From Geodermatophilaceae bacterium (GTDB lineage Bacteria > Actinomycetota > Actinomycetes > Mycobacteriales > Geodermatophilaceae), in assembly GCA_013811805.1 (NCBI GenBank), contig JACCUM010000243.1:1-22322 (forward strand): a DNA stretch of 22,322 bases. Reading direction: 5' to 3'. The notes beneath the pieces were generated by a model that searched no databases, was not told the DNA's origin, and saw nothing but the letters and a program-made list of their open reading frames with translations. Position 1 is the stretch's first letter. The number at the start of each line of letters is the position of its first letter. A program made the translations under genes and the position numbers. Below are positions 1-10,431 of the stretch, one piece after another.

Positions 1-636
1 ACCGAACTCGGCAGGTTCGAGGCCCTGCTGACCGACCTGTTGGAGATCAGCCGTTACGACGCAGGTGCGGCCAGCCTGGTCGCCGAACCGACCGAGCTCG
101 GACCGCTCGTCCAAGGGGTCCTCGCCACCACTGAGGCGCTGGCCCAGCGGCGTGCGGCAACCGTCATGCTGAGACTCCCTGACGAACCGGTGATCGCCGA
201 GATCGACTCCCGGCGCATCGAGCGGATCCTGCGCAACCTCGTCCTCAACGCGATCAACCACGGCGATGGCGGACTCATCGAGGTGACCCTGGCCGGTAAC
301 GACGTCGCGGCCGCAGTCACGGTTCGCGATCGCGGCCCGGGCATGAACACCGAGGAGACCTCCAGGGTCTTCGACCGCTTCTGGCGTGCCGATCCCGCAC
401 GCAGTCGGCTCGGCGGCGGCACCGGACTGGGACTGTCCATCAGCCGGGAGGACGCCCGGCTGCACAATGGTTGGTTGCAGGCCTGGGGCCGTCACGGCGA
501 GGGCGCGCAGTTCCGACTCACCCTCCCACTCGTCCAGGGAGTGGAGCTGGAAGGCTCACCGCTTCCCCTCGAGCCGGGAGCCGAGGCGATCCATCCTTAC
601 GACGTCGTCGCCGCTCCGGCCGGGACCAGACCATGA
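1..636 (+). CDS. mtrB: MtrB sensor histidine kinase, C-terminal part
   Basis: The reading frame is open from base 1, so the 5' end lies outside the window; 211 residues remain. They begin in the second helix of the dimerisation/phosphoacceptor domain (FEALLTDLLEISRYDAG), and the phosphoacceptor histidine itself is upstream. A full HATPase_c domain follows: N box RNLVLNAINHG, G1 box DRGPGM, F box FDRFWRADPARS and G2 box GGTGLGLSIS. The continuation EDARLHNGWLQAWG is characteristic of actinobacterial MtrB, the kinase of the MtrAB system that links cell-wall homeostasis to cell division. The stop codon overlaps the lpqB start as ATGA (633-636), matching the conserved mtrA-mtrB-lpqB operon, in which LpqB is known to interact with MtrB. 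Family and context agree; only the sensor half cannot be seen. Confidence 0.95.
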   Translation, partial: TELGRFEALLTDLLEISRYDAGAASLVAEPTELGPLVQGVLATTEALAQRRAATVMLRLPDEPVIAEIDSRRIERILRNLVLNAINHGDGGLIEVTLAGNDVAAAVTVRDRGPGMNTEETSRVFDRFWRADPARSRLGGGTGLGLSISREDARLHNGWLQAWGRHGEGAQFRLTLPLVQGVELEGSPLPLEPGAEAIHPYDVVAAPAGTRP

Positions 637-2363
637 CCGGCCGTTTACCGGTGGTGCGACTGTGCGTCTCGGCCGCAATTCTCGGGTTGGTCATAAGCGG
701 GTGCTCGACCGTCCCGACCGCCTCTGCGCCAGTGGCGATCACTCAGGTCAGTGGTGGCGTGGACGAGCCGATCGGAGTCGAGCCGCTCTCGCCTGAGCCG
801 GGCGCGAGTCCCGAGGAAATCGTCCGCGGCTTCATCGAATCCTCGGCCAGCACCGTGCAGGGCCGTCCAGTCTCCAGGGAGTACCTGACCGCCGCCCGAG
901 CCGAGACCTGGGACGACACCGCCAGCATCACGGTGATCGAGCCGGAACTCTCGGCCGTCACTTCCGGGCCGGAGAACACCGTACGGGTGACCGGTCAACT
1001 GGTCGGCAGCGTCGATCGAGCCGGCATCTTCACCCCGGACATCGAAGCCTTCGCGATCGACCTGCCGGTGGTCCTGGAGAACGACCAGTGGCGGATCTCC
1101 GAACCGCGGGGCGGCATCTACATCACCCGTACCGACTTCGCCCGTGCCTACGAGCAACGGGACATCTACTTTCTGGACGCAACCAGCCGGTTCGTCGTAC
1201 CCGACCCGAGGTTCTTCGTACGGGGTGGCCGGGCGCAGTCCACCCAACTGGTCGAGCGGCTGCTGGCCGGCCCCAGCCTGTGGCTGAGTCCGGCCGTGGT
1301 GAATCAGCTCGCGGACATGCAACTGGTCAGCAACGTGCTGGTGACTGGCCGTCGGGCACTCGTGGAACTGACCCAGGAGGGCGAGCGCAGCGACGAGGAC
1401 CTCGAGGGCCTGTCCGCGCAACTGGCCTACACGCTCCTGGGCCAGCTCTCCATCCAGAGCTTGGAGGTGACCATCAACGGCACTGCCCTACAGCTACCCG
1501 GCGTCGAACCGGTCCAGGAGCTCTCGGATTGGCTGAGCTTCGACCCGGATGCCGGTGCCGTCACCGGAGTGGGCCACTACATCGACGCGGGCGGGGTACG
1601 GACCCAGGACGGAAGTCCCATCCCGGGCCCTGCCGGTACGACGGCCTATGGCCTGACCAACGCCGCGGTCTCGATCGACGACAGCACCGGCGAACCGCTG
1701 TCGCTGGCCGGAGTTGCGGTCAGCGGGCAGTCCTCGACGCTGTACGTCGGGCCCTACGGCGGCGAGCTCATCGAGGTGCTGCCCGGCTCTCGGTTGACCG
1801 CCCCGACCTGGAGCGCGGTGACCGAGGAGGTCTGGACGGTCGCCAACGGCAGCGATGTCTTCCGGATCCCGACTGGCGCTGCGGGCCAGCCCGTCCCGGC
1901 TCCGGAACTGGCCGGAACCGGCGCCGTACGGGCGTTCCACTTGTCCCGGGACGGCGCGCGGGCGGCGCTGATCATCGAGACCGCAGCGGGGCCGGCACTA
2001 TTCATCGCCCGCATCGAGCGCACCCAGGACACCGTCACGGTCCGGGCACCCCTCGCGATCGCGCCCAGCCTGACCGGCGTCAAGGATGTGTCCTGGGAGT
2101 CGACCGGCAGCCTGATCGTCCTGGCCATCGAGCCCGGTGGTGACCGGATCGTCCCGTACACGATCGGGGTGGACGGCTGGGGGATCACCGAACTCACCAC
2201 CAATGGCCTTCCCGGAGAACCCGACGCGGTGGCCGCCGCCCCCAACCGCGCGTCACTGGTCTCGGCCGGAGGCACCGTCTGGCAGTTCACCCTCGAGGTT
2301 TGGGCGGTGCTGATCAGAGGCCAGGCGCCGCTGCCCGGTACCGCGCCGTTCTATCCCAGCTGA
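633..2363 (+). CDS. lpqB: LpqB lipoprotein, GerMN domain plus beta-propeller
   Basis: The protein has 576 residues starting at the ATG that overlaps the mtrB stop. Residues 1-24 form a lipoprotein signal peptide: a short basic start, a hydrophobic core and a lipobox ending ISGC, with Cys24 as the lipidated residue. This fixes the start, because a frame open further upstream would bury the signal. A GerMN-like domain lies around residues 200-310. The rest is the WD40-like LpqB propeller with repeated strand patterns such as ARAALIIETAAG. LpqB is an extracytoplasmic membrane-anchored modulator of the MtrB kinase in mycobacteria. Leu5 is encoded by TTA (645-647), a codon that is rare in this GC-rich DNA. 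The length matches the family. Confidence 0.94.
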   Translation: MTGRLPVVRLCVSAAILGLVISGCSTVPTASAPVAITQVSGGVDEPIGVEPLSPEPGASPEEIVRGFIESSASTVQGRPVSREYLTAARAETWDDTASITVIEPELSAVTSGPENTVRVTGQLVGSVDRAGIFTPDIEAFAIDLPVVLENDQWRISEPRGGIYITRTDFARAYEQRDIYFLDATSRFVVPDPRFFVRGGRAQSTQLVERLLAGPSLWLSPAVVNQLADMQLVSNVLVTGRRALVELTQEGERSDEDLEGLSAQLAYTLLGQLSIQSLEVTINGTALQLPGVEPVQELSDWLSFDPDAGAVTGVGHYIDAGGVRTQDGSPIPGPAGTTAYGLTNAAVSIDDSTGEPLSLAGVAVSGQSSTLYVGPYGGELIEVLPGSRLTAPTWSAVTEEVWTVANGSDVFRIPTGAAGQPVPAPELAGTGAVRAFHLSRDGARAALIIETAAGPALFIARIERTQDTVTVRAPLAIAPSLTGVKDVSWESTGSLIVLAIEPGGDRIVPYTIGVDGWGITELTTNGLPGEPDAVAAAPNRASLVSAGGTVWQFTLEVWAVLIRGQAPLPGTAPFYPS

Positions 2364-2495
2364 ACCGCTGCTCGCGCCGTCGCCTCGCCGTGTCCGCTGA
2401 CCCCTTTCCAGGACTGGGCACTGGGCGGCGAAAGCATATCCACAACCGGAGCGCAGCCGCCCCGCCGAACTTCCCGGCCGGCCATCCTGAGCTCC

Positions 2496-3224
2496 GTGAC
2501 AATGGGCGGCGGCGGCGACCGGCCGAGCCTGTTGTCCGGTCTGCTGGAGCTGCTGTTGCCGCGAGCCTGCGTCGGGTGTGGTGCGCTGGGCTCTGCCTGG
2601 TGCCCGACCTGCCTGGACGCCGACTTCGATCCGGTCCTTCATCGACCCGACCCCTGCCCGCCCGGATTGCCGCCGCTCGCCGCGGCCGCCAGCTACTCGG
2701 GCAGCGTGCGCCGCGCCGTCCTGGCCGCCAAGGAGCGGGACCGCCGCGAACTCGACCGCTCCCTCGGCGCGATGCTGGCCACTGCGATCGGAATCTTGAT
2801 CACCCAGCCAGAGTGGCCGAGCCAGTTCGGCCAGCTGTGGCTGGTCCCGGTGCCGGCCAGTCGATCGGCGCTGCGCGAGCGCGGCCGCGATCACGTCAGT
2901 GATTGGACCCGCTGGACGGTGCGGTTCCTGCAGGCCGTACGCATCCCGGCGCGCAGTGTTGCGGCGTTGCGGCGGACCACCGCAGGCCGCGATTCGGTCG
3001 GGCTGGACGCCGCCGCGAGGGCGGTCAACCTCCGCGGAGCCTTTTCGATGGGACCGGTCCGCCCACCACCACCGGGCGCGATGGTGGTGATCATGGACGA
3101 CATCGTCACCACCGGTGCCACACTGGTCTCGGCCGGCGCTTGCTTGTCCACCGCCCTCGATCTTGACCCGTCACAGTTGGGCACCGTCGTCGTTGCGGCG
3201 ACCCAGCGTGATCGCGCCCGATGA
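2496..3224 (+). CDS. ComF family phosphoribosyltransferase-like protein
   Basis: The product has 242 residues from GTG 2496; an ATG two codons later (2502) is an equally possible start, and neither has a clear ribosome binding site. The N-terminus carries a four-cysteine zinc-ribbon-like motif (Cys25, Cys28, Cys36, Cys39). The C-terminal half is a type I phosphoribosyltransferase fold with the PRPP-binding loop VVIMDDIVTTGATL (about residues 197-210). This is the ComF/GntX family. Competence ComF is involved in DNA uptake in naturally transformable bacteria, but in actinobacteria the lpqB-linked homologue has no settled function. It sits between lpqB and hpf, as the M. tuberculosis Rv3242c gene does. 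The arginine-rich motif after VPVPASR is divergent from the usual RGFNQ. Confidence 0.9.
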   Translation: MTMGGGGDRPSLLSGLLELLLPRACVGCGALGSAWCPTCLDADFDPVLHRPDPCPPGLPPLAAAASYSGSVRRAVLAAKERDRRELDRSLGAMLATAIGILITQPEWPSQFGQLWLVPVPASRSALRERGRDHVSDWTRWTVRFLQAVRIPARSVAALRRTTAGRDSVGLDAAARAVNLRGAFSMGPVRPPPPGAMVVIMDDIVTTGATLVSAGACLSTALDLDPSQLGTVVVAATQRDRAR

Positions 3225-3322
3225 AGCCGACGATACAGATCGTCCTATGGCCGATCGCCGACGAAGCTACTAGCGTCCTGCAGAACCCACCGTGAACGTC
3301 TTGATAACGGAGAGGTGGTGTT

Positions 3323-3343
3323 GCCTCCCAGGATCTGGGCGGC
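3323..3343 (+). other. Leader hairpin upstream of hpf
   Basis: The arms GCCTCCCAG (3323-3331) and CTGGGCGGC (3335-3343) pair at eight of nine positions around a three-base loop. It lies 98 bases after the ComF stop and 79 bases before the hpf start, in a 198-base gap. It could be a weak ComF terminator without a U tract or a structure in the hpf leader. I see no convincing promoter in this gap. Confidence 0.35.
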
Positions 3344-3412
3344 CAGGCGGAGCCCAAAACGCCGCCGGTGGCCGGGGTCAAACTGTCGAACTGGCCGCAC
3401 CATCCAACCGAT

Positions 3413-3417
3413 GGGAG
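3413..3417 (+). promoter_or_regulatory. Ribosome binding site deciding the hpf start
   Basis: GGGAG lies five bases before GTG 3423. The in-frame ATG at 3411 overlaps the region where this site sits and has no purine-rich site of its own, so GTG 3423 is the better start. The protein then begins MEIVVRGRNVEV, as HPF proteins of actinobacteria do. Confidence 0.65.
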
Positions 3418-3422
3418 TTTGC

Positions 3423-4100
3423 GTGGAAATCGTTGTGCGAGGCCGAAATGTCGAGGTACCGGAGCACTTCCGTACTCACGTCGGCGAACGACTGCGCCGC
3501 ATCCAGCGCTACGACCACAAGTTGATCAGGATCGACGTCGAGTTGCTCCACGAGCGCAATCCACGACAGTCCGATTCGTGTCAACGCATCGAGCTGACCT
3601 GTAAGTCCCGTGGACCCGCCGTACGTTCCGAAGCCTGTGCCAGCGACTTCTACGCCGCGCTGGACCAGGCCTGCACCCGGCTGGAGAATCGGTTCCGGCG
3701 CAGTGCCGACCGGCGTCGAGTGCACCACGGCCGACACACGCCGACCAGCGTGGCCACCGCCACTGCGGCGGTCGCAGCGCAGGGGTACGAGGTTCCGGCT
3801 GGGTCGTTGGCCGAGGCGATCGCCAGCAACGGCGATCCCAACAGCGCCGACGGCCATTCCGGCGCAGCGTCGGCCGACCAGGCTGACGGCCACTCCGTAC
3901 GGGCGGACGATCATCTGCCCGGCCGGATCGTGCGGGAGAAGCGGCATTCGGCGGCGCCGATGAGCATGGAACAGGCACTGTTCGAGATGGAACTCGTCGG
4001 TCACGACTTCTACCTCTTCGCCGACCAGGCCAGCGGCGCCCCTAGCGTGGTGTATCGCCGCAAGGGCTACGACTACGGCGTCATCCGGCTGACCGGCTGA
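3423..4100 (+). CDS. hpf: Long-form ribosome hibernation promoting factor HPF
   Basis: The protein has 225 residues from GTG 3423. The N-terminal S30AE/YfiA domain (about 1-95) contains VVRGRNVEVPEHFRTHV and binds the decoding centre of the 30S subunit. A poorly conserved linker rich in Ala, Ser and His (about 105-170) leads to the C-terminal dimerisation domain, recognised by MEQALFEMELVGHDFYLF and VVYRRKGYDYGVIRL. Long HPF dimerises 70S ribosomes into inactive 100S particles during stress or stationary phase. The gene lies directly before secA, as is usual in actinobacteria. The linker is the only variable part. Length and both domains fit the family well. Confidence 0.95.
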   Translation: MEIVVRGRNVEVPEHFRTHVGERLRRIQRYDHKLIRIDVELLHERNPRQSDSCQRIELTCKSRGPAVRSEACASDFYAALDQACTRLENRFRRSADRRRVHHGRHTPTSVATATAAVAAQGYEVPAGSLAEAIASNGDPNSADGHSGAASADQADGHSVRADDHLPGRIVREKRHSAAPMSMEQALFEMELVGHDFYLFADQASGAPSVVYRRKGYDYGVIRLTG

Positions 4101-4190
4101 GCCCGGGGCAGGCAGCCAGCCGCCTACCATGGGTACTGGCTCGTGTCCGCTTCGGTCGGGCCTCGTTACCTCTCAGGAGAGCAACACATC

Positions 4191-7220
<3,030 letters not shown>

Positions 7221-7296
7221 CTCGCGATACTTCCGACTTGCTCATCCGGACGGCTCCGTTCGGGGCGCGTTGACCCACGGGCCGGCGTGTAGCTAG

Positions 7297-7317
7297 GCGG
7301 GGCCGCCCCGGCCCCGC
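7297..7317 (+). terminator. Hairpin terminator after secA
   Basis: The perfect eight-base-pair stem GCGGGGCC / GGCCCCGC encloses the five-base loop GCCCC. It starts 76 bases after the secA stop. There is no U tract, which is common for hairpin terminators of GC-rich actinobacteria. Confidence 0.6.
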
Positions 7318-7372
7318 GGCGCTTCAGTGATACCGGGTCGCGCCTGGCCCGTTCATGGGGCACCAGTTCAGG

Positions 7373-7439
7373 GATGTCGGGGTCATCCCGCGCGCCGATG
7401 CCCTCAACAACCCCGACATCAGCGAGCCCCGTCATCGGC
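7373..7439. repeat. Two interleaved inverted repeats (pseudoknot-capable)
   Basis: Arm GATGTCGGGGT (7373-7383) is perfectly complementary to ACCCCGACATC (7410-7420). Arm GCCGATG (7394-7400) is perfectly complementary to CATCGGC (7433-7439). The arms alternate, so forming both together would make a pseudoknot. A competing small hairpin pairs GGGATG (7371-7376) with CATCCC (7384-7389). Whether this is transcribed is unknown. Confidence 0.6.
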
Positions 7440-7544
7440 TCAGCTCGGCCGGGTGGGACCGGCCAGCGCAGTGGTTCACTCGATGGACTCAGGCAGGTGC
7501 CGCTTACCCCGCTCCGCGACGGGTGCGAGACGCAAGCTCTGCTG

Positions 7545-8132
7545 TCAGCCGACAGTGAGTGACACGCAGCGCCAGCGGCCGTCGAGGCCTTCCAAGCGCG
7601 CCGCGACCGCATGCCAGCGGCCATCCCGGCGGACCACGGCACACACCTCGGCTACACCGTTGGCGGGCTCGCAGACCCGCACGCGCGAGACGTTCACCCC
7701 CTCGCCACGCAACGCCTCAGGGCGGCTCTGACCGGCGCGGTGAGCAACCCGCACGATGTCGCGGTAGACCCCCCAGCTGGTCCAGTACTGCAACTGGGTC
7801 GGGCTGCGCCGCCCAGCCAGCGCCTCCAGAACGGCCTGTAACAGGCGGTGCGCCCAGGGTCCAGGTTCGGGCAGGTCGTACCGGTCGGTGATTTGGGGCC
7901 CGAAGACCGGATCCTGATCCGGTGCGGACGGCGGGATCCGCAGCGGTAGTGCCAACTGCGGCGCCGGATCGGGGACCACTCGAAGCGTGCCTCGGTGGCG
8001 ATCGAGTGGGGGCTGATGCGCGGGTATCGGCCGCAATCGCAGCACAGCCCCCGTACCGGCCGCAGCCTGCCTGTCGCGGTCAACCTCGGTGTCGCCGAGT
8101 GCCGGAAGTAGGTCGATGACTGGAGCGGACAT
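7545..8132 (-). CDS. Rv3235-family conserved actinobacterial protein
   Basis: The protein has 195 residues; ATG at 8132 is preceded by a strong ribosome binding site (GAGGAGGA on the coding strand). The first 80 residues are Pro- and Arg-rich and probably disordered. The C-terminal part, from about residue 90, has the pattern of the Rv3235/DUF6459 family: a helical stretch with WTSWGVYRDIVRVAHRAG, then short strands VSRVRVCEPANGVAEVCAVVR and RWHAVAARLEGLDGRWRC. Its function is unknown. Its place next to secA and a LysM protein recalls the M. tuberculosis secA1 region, where Rv3235 lies close to Rv3240c. It starts 29 bases after the LysM gene and is probably on the same transcript. Confidence 0.75.
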   Translation of the reverse strand: MSAPVIDLLPALGDTEVDRDRQAAAGTGAVLRLRPIPAHQPPLDRHRGTLRVVPDPAPQLALPLRIPPSAPDQDPVFGPQITDRYDLPEPGPWAHRLLQAVLEALAGRRSPTQLQYWTSWGVYRDIVRVAHRAGQSRPEALRGEGVNVSRVRVCEPANGVAEVCAVVRRDGRWHAVAARLEGLDGRWRCVSLTVG

Positions 8133-8161
8133 GAGTCCTCCTCAGGACGCGAACAGCCGGA

Positions 8162-8938
8162 TCACGGCTGCAGGGTTGGGGCGGTGAGGACCTGTCCAGG
8201 GAAGATCAGGTCCGGATCGGTGAGCTGGTTGTCGTTGACCTGCCACCAGGCGGTGACGGCGGCGGCGACGGATACCACGTCGATCGGTTGATCGCCCTGT
8301 GCCAGGGAACGCTCGGCGATGTCCCACAGGCAGTCACCAGCTTGGACGAGGTAGCTGCCCCGGCCAACAGATGGTGGGCGGTCCGAGCCCTGCGCGTCGG
8401 GTTGAGGTTCGGCCGTCGGGGCAGGAGTCGCTTCCGGTACGGGCCCGGGCTGCGGACCTGGACGGGGCGGCCAGTCCGGAATGGCGCCGATCGACGACGG
8501 CTCTGCCGCGCCGGGCCAGTCCACCGTCACCGAGATCGAAGCCATCGGCGCCGGGGGGGCGGCGCTGGCCACCGACGTTCCGCTCAGCAGGGCGATCCCG
8601 AGGGACAGCGAGACGAAGCGGCGCAGGGTCGCCGGTAGCAGCGCGCGAGCCAGGCCGGTGAACAGCCAGCCGAGCACACCCGGTGCGGCGCTGCCGAGCA
8701 CAAGGACTGCACCCAAGGTGATCCAGCCAAGCAGCAGCCATCCGATTGCCGTGGCCATCACCAGCACGAACTCGTCGGCGCCGGCCGCCGTGACGTAGCC
8801 CTGCGGGTCGGCCGCGGCAGCCGAGATCTGCTCCTGGGTGGCGCCAGCCAACTGCAGAACCAGGGCCACCAGCAGGAGACCGATCAGCACACCGAGTGGA
8901 CGCAGACTTCCCCTCGACCGGAGACCAGATGCGCTCAT
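8162..8938 (-). CDS. Membrane protein with C-terminal LysM domain
   Basis: ATG 8938 gives 258 residues. The frame stays open to 9082, but the leaderless promoter in front of 8938 argues for the shorter form. Hydrophobic segments lie at about residues 14-32, 57-82 and 108-126. A Pro-rich linker (about 155-190) precedes a LysM domain (about 195-253) with SYLVQAGDCLWDIAERSL and the closing segment DPDLIFPGQVL. LysM binds peptidoglycan, so the C-terminus should face the wall with the linker crossing the inner wall zone. The extra Trp-rich stretch AAVTAWWQVNDNQL is typical of the longer actinobacterial LysM variant. No catalytic domain is present, so it probably anchors or senses cell wall. Confidence 0.85.
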   Translation of the reverse strand: MSASGLRSRGSLRPLGVLIGLLLVALVLQLAGATQEQISAAAADPQGYVTAAGADEFVLVMATAIGWLLLGWITLGAVLVLGSAAPGVLGWLFTGLARALLPATLRRFVSLSLGIALLSGTSVASAAPPAPMASISVTVDWPGAAEPSSIGAIPDWPPRPGPQPGPVPEATPAPTAEPQPDAQGSDRPPSVGRGSYLVQAGDCLWDIAERSLAQGDQPIDVVSVAAAVTAWWQVNDNQLTDPDLIFPGQVLTAPTLQP

Positions 8939-8945
8939 ATCAGCA

Positions 8946-8974
8946 TTATTAGCAACAAGTACAAGCAAACGCAA
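8946..8974 (-). promoter_or_regulatory. Leaderless-type promoter of the LysM gene
   Basis: On the - strand, TTGCGT (8974-8969) and TAATAA (8951-8946) are 17 bases apart. The -10 box ends seven bases before ATG 8938, so transcription would begin at the start codon. The surrounding stretch (about 8939-8985) is strikingly AT-rich for this DNA. No ribosome binding site precedes the ATG, which agrees with a leaderless message. Confidence 0.6.
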
Positions 8975-9080
8975 GTAAAAAGCTCTTTCCGCAACGAATC
9001 GCAGAGAAGCAGGCGGCGCTACGGTGACCGCATTGACCCGGCCCACTTGAGGCAAGTTCGGCCGGCGCAACGCTGTGAGC

Positions 9081-9088
9081 AAAGGAGG
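9081..9088 (+). promoter_or_regulatory. Ribosome binding site of the Sm-like protein gene
   Basis: AAAGGAGG lies four bases before ATG 9093. The earlier in-frame GTG at 9075 lies upstream of this site and lacks one of its own, so 9093 is the start. Confidence 0.75.
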
Positions 9089-9092
9089 ACCG

Positions 9093-9650
9093 ATGCGCTG
9101 GGCTCGGCTCTTTGCCGATCTCGAAGCTCAGCTCCAAGCCGAGGAAGCCGCCGATCTGAGCAGTGAGGTGGCCTCGCGGACCCGGCACGAGGTGGGACAG
9201 CTCGACATGGCTGACCGGCTCCGGGCCGCCATCGGCCACCCTCTTCGAGTCACCTGCGCTGGCGCCGGCGAGCTTGTCGGAACACTGCGCGACGTCGGCG
9301 CTGGCTGGTTGCTGCTGGACGAGGGCTTGGGCCGGGAGGTCCTGGTGAACCTGTCGACCGTCGGCGCCGTAGAGGGAGTGGGACAGACCAGCACCCCCGC
9401 GCCAGAGTCAGCCGTCACCCGCCGGCTGGATCTGCGCTATGCCGTACGGGGTCTGGCCCGGGATCGTTCCCCGCTGCAGGTGCTGCTTGCCTCCGGAGAA
9501 GTCATGACCGGGACGTTCGACCGAGTGGGCTCTGACTTCGCCGAGCTGGCCGAGCATCTGTCCGGCGAGTTTCGCCGACCAGGTGAGGTCCGCGCCGTAC
9601 AAGTGGTCGCCCTGGCGGCCATCGCCGCCGTACGGACCGTCCTCAGATGA
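9093..9650 (+). CDS. Unknown protein with two Sm-like beta modules
   Basis: The product has 185 residues starting at ATG 9093. I do not recognise a named family. Residues 1-45 are charged and helical. Two segments then share a pattern: LRVTCAGAGELVGTLRDVGAGWLLL (about 51-75), closing with VLVNLSTVGAVEGV (about 83-96), and LQVLLASGEVMTGTFDRVGSDFAEL (about 128-152), closing with VRAVQVVALAAIAAV (about 166-180). A polar first strand, a G-x(3-5)-G turn, a bent second strand and a final V-rich strand are what Sm/Lsm or SH3-like barrels look like. Such barrels bind RNA or proteins, but no function is claimed here. It diverges from the LysM gene and meets the monooxygenase gene tail to tail with overlapping stops. 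Confidence 0.75.
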   Translation: MRWARLFADLEAQLQAEEAADLSSEVASRTRHEVGQLDMADRLRAAIGHPLRVTCAGAGELVGTLRDVGAGWLLLDEGLGREVLVNLSTVGAVEGVGQTSTPAPESAVTRRLDLRYAVRGLARDRSPLQVLLASGEVMTGTFDRVGSDFAELAEHLSGEFRRPGEVRAVQVVALAAIAAVRTVLR

Positions 9651-9942
9651 CGCTCGAGGAGGACACCTCGTAGACCGCGATGACTGGCGGGCCGGTCACC
9701 TTGCCCTGCAGCGCCTCGATCAGTTCGGCAACATGCGGCGTGGCGAGATGGGCGTCGAGGTCCGCGCGAGATTGCCAGTGCTCGATTGAGGTGAAGGCGT
9801 TGGCGTCCTCCAGATCAGCCTGGAATGAGTACGCCAGGCAGCCTGGATCGTTTCGTGAGGTGACCGAGGCCTTGACGAGCGCCTCGGCAAGTGCGTCGCG
9901 GTGCTCAGGGCGGGCGGTGGCTTGGGCAAGCACGATGACCAT
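9643..9942 (-). CDS. Antibiotic biosynthesis monooxygenase (ABM) domain protein
   Basis: The protein has 99 residues from ATG 9942, the normal size for a single ABM domain of the YgiN type. An in-frame GTG at 9966 would add eight residues and has no ribosome binding site. Key features are the first strand MVIVLAQATARPEHRDALAEAL, the turn NDPGCLAYSFQADLEDANAF, the strand SIEHWQSRADLDAHLATPHV and the C-terminal strand PPVIAVYEV. The family forms dimeric ferredoxin-like folds that act on quinones or haem, or have no known substrate. Its stop overlaps that of the convergent gene by eight bases. It follows the HTH gene by 62 bases and may be co-transcribed with it. Confidence 0.88.
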   Translation of the reverse strand: MVIVLAQATARPEHRDALAEALVKASVTSRNDPGCLAYSFQADLEDANAFTSIEHWQSRADLDAHLATPHVAELIEALQGKVTGPPVIAVYEVSSSSVI

Positions 9943-10004
9943 GTGCAGTGGTCTACCCCATGGCACAGCGATTGCATAGGACCGCTAGAGATGCTCGCCT
10001 GCCC

Positions 10005-10262
10005 TCAGGCTCGCTTGGTGGCTGCGGAGGTTTCCCCTGCGGCTGCCTCGGCGCTGTGCTCGGCGTCCAGGACCGCCGCGGCTTCGGCGTACTTGCCCTC
10101 GATGTAGGCGTCCAACTGGGTGATCTCGACCCGCCACTGGTTGCGCCCGCCGATCTGGATAGCCGAGAGCTCCTTGCTGCGTACCAAGGCATAGGCCTGA
10201 GACCACGAGATGTTGAGAATCTCGGCGACATCATCGAGGGTCAGGAAGCGCTGCGGAGGCAT
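10005..10262 (-). CDS. BldC/excisionase-type helix-turn-helix protein
   Basis: The protein has 85 residues; GGAGAGGA about nine bases before ATG 10262 serves as the ribosome binding site. Residues 5-55 form a MerR-like winged helix-turn-helix: RFLTLDDVAEILNISWSQAYALVRSKELSAIQIGG, then the wing NQWRVEITQLDAYI. The C-terminus is Ala- and Glu-rich and probably a flexible tail. Such proteins include BldC, which binds direct repeats in AT-rich promoters in Streptomyces, and phage excisionases. There is no integrase or other phage gene nearby, and similar genes are widespread near LysM genes in actinobacteria, so a chromosomal regulator is more likely than an excisionase. Confidence 0.88.
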   Translation of the reverse strand: MPPQRFLTLDDVAEILNISWSQAYALVRSKELSAIQIGGRNQWRVEITQLDAYIEGKYAEAAAVLDAEHSAEAAAGETSAATKRA

Positions 10263-10431
10263 GACCGGTAGTCCTCTCCAAAACGGTCAGGGCGCAAGCC
10301 GGGGAGCGCGCGTCGGCTGTACAGAACCTGGTGTGCCGTTCCAGTGTGGCAAACCCTGGGGCGCGCAGCAGTGTCCCCTGTGGACGAGCATGTCGCCACT
10401 CTTCGGACTGCGCAGCTGTCGCAGTAGCGAC

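Larger units (their letters stand above)
7221..7544. other. Gap between secA and the Rv3235-like gene, rich in inverted repeats
   Basis: No convincing gene is present in this 324-base convergent interval. The open frames here have no domain, no ribosome binding site and poor composition. It holds a strong hairpin after secA (7297-7317), two interleaved inverted repeats (7373-7439) and a second perfect six-base-pair hairpin, GGCCGG (7447-7452) with CCGGCC (7459-7464) around a six-base loop. The likely use is two-way transcription termination, but the amount of pairing also allows a structured RNA. Confidence 0.6.

Noticed and set aside
2436..2444. DnaA-box-like sequence ATATCCACA between lpqB and the ComF gene
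   Set aside because: It is a single imperfect copy with no cluster and no dnaA, dnaN or AT-rich unwinding region nearby, so it is not evidence of an origin.
7327..7731. + strand open frames across the gap after secA and into the Rv3235-like gene
   Set aside because: They lack a ribosome binding site and domain, and they oppose a better supported gene at 7545-8132.
10005..10262. Excisionase-like gene as a sign of a prophage or integrated element
   Set aside because: There is no integrase, attachment-site repeat, tRNA or other phage gene nearby, and BldC-like chromosomal regulators have the same fold.
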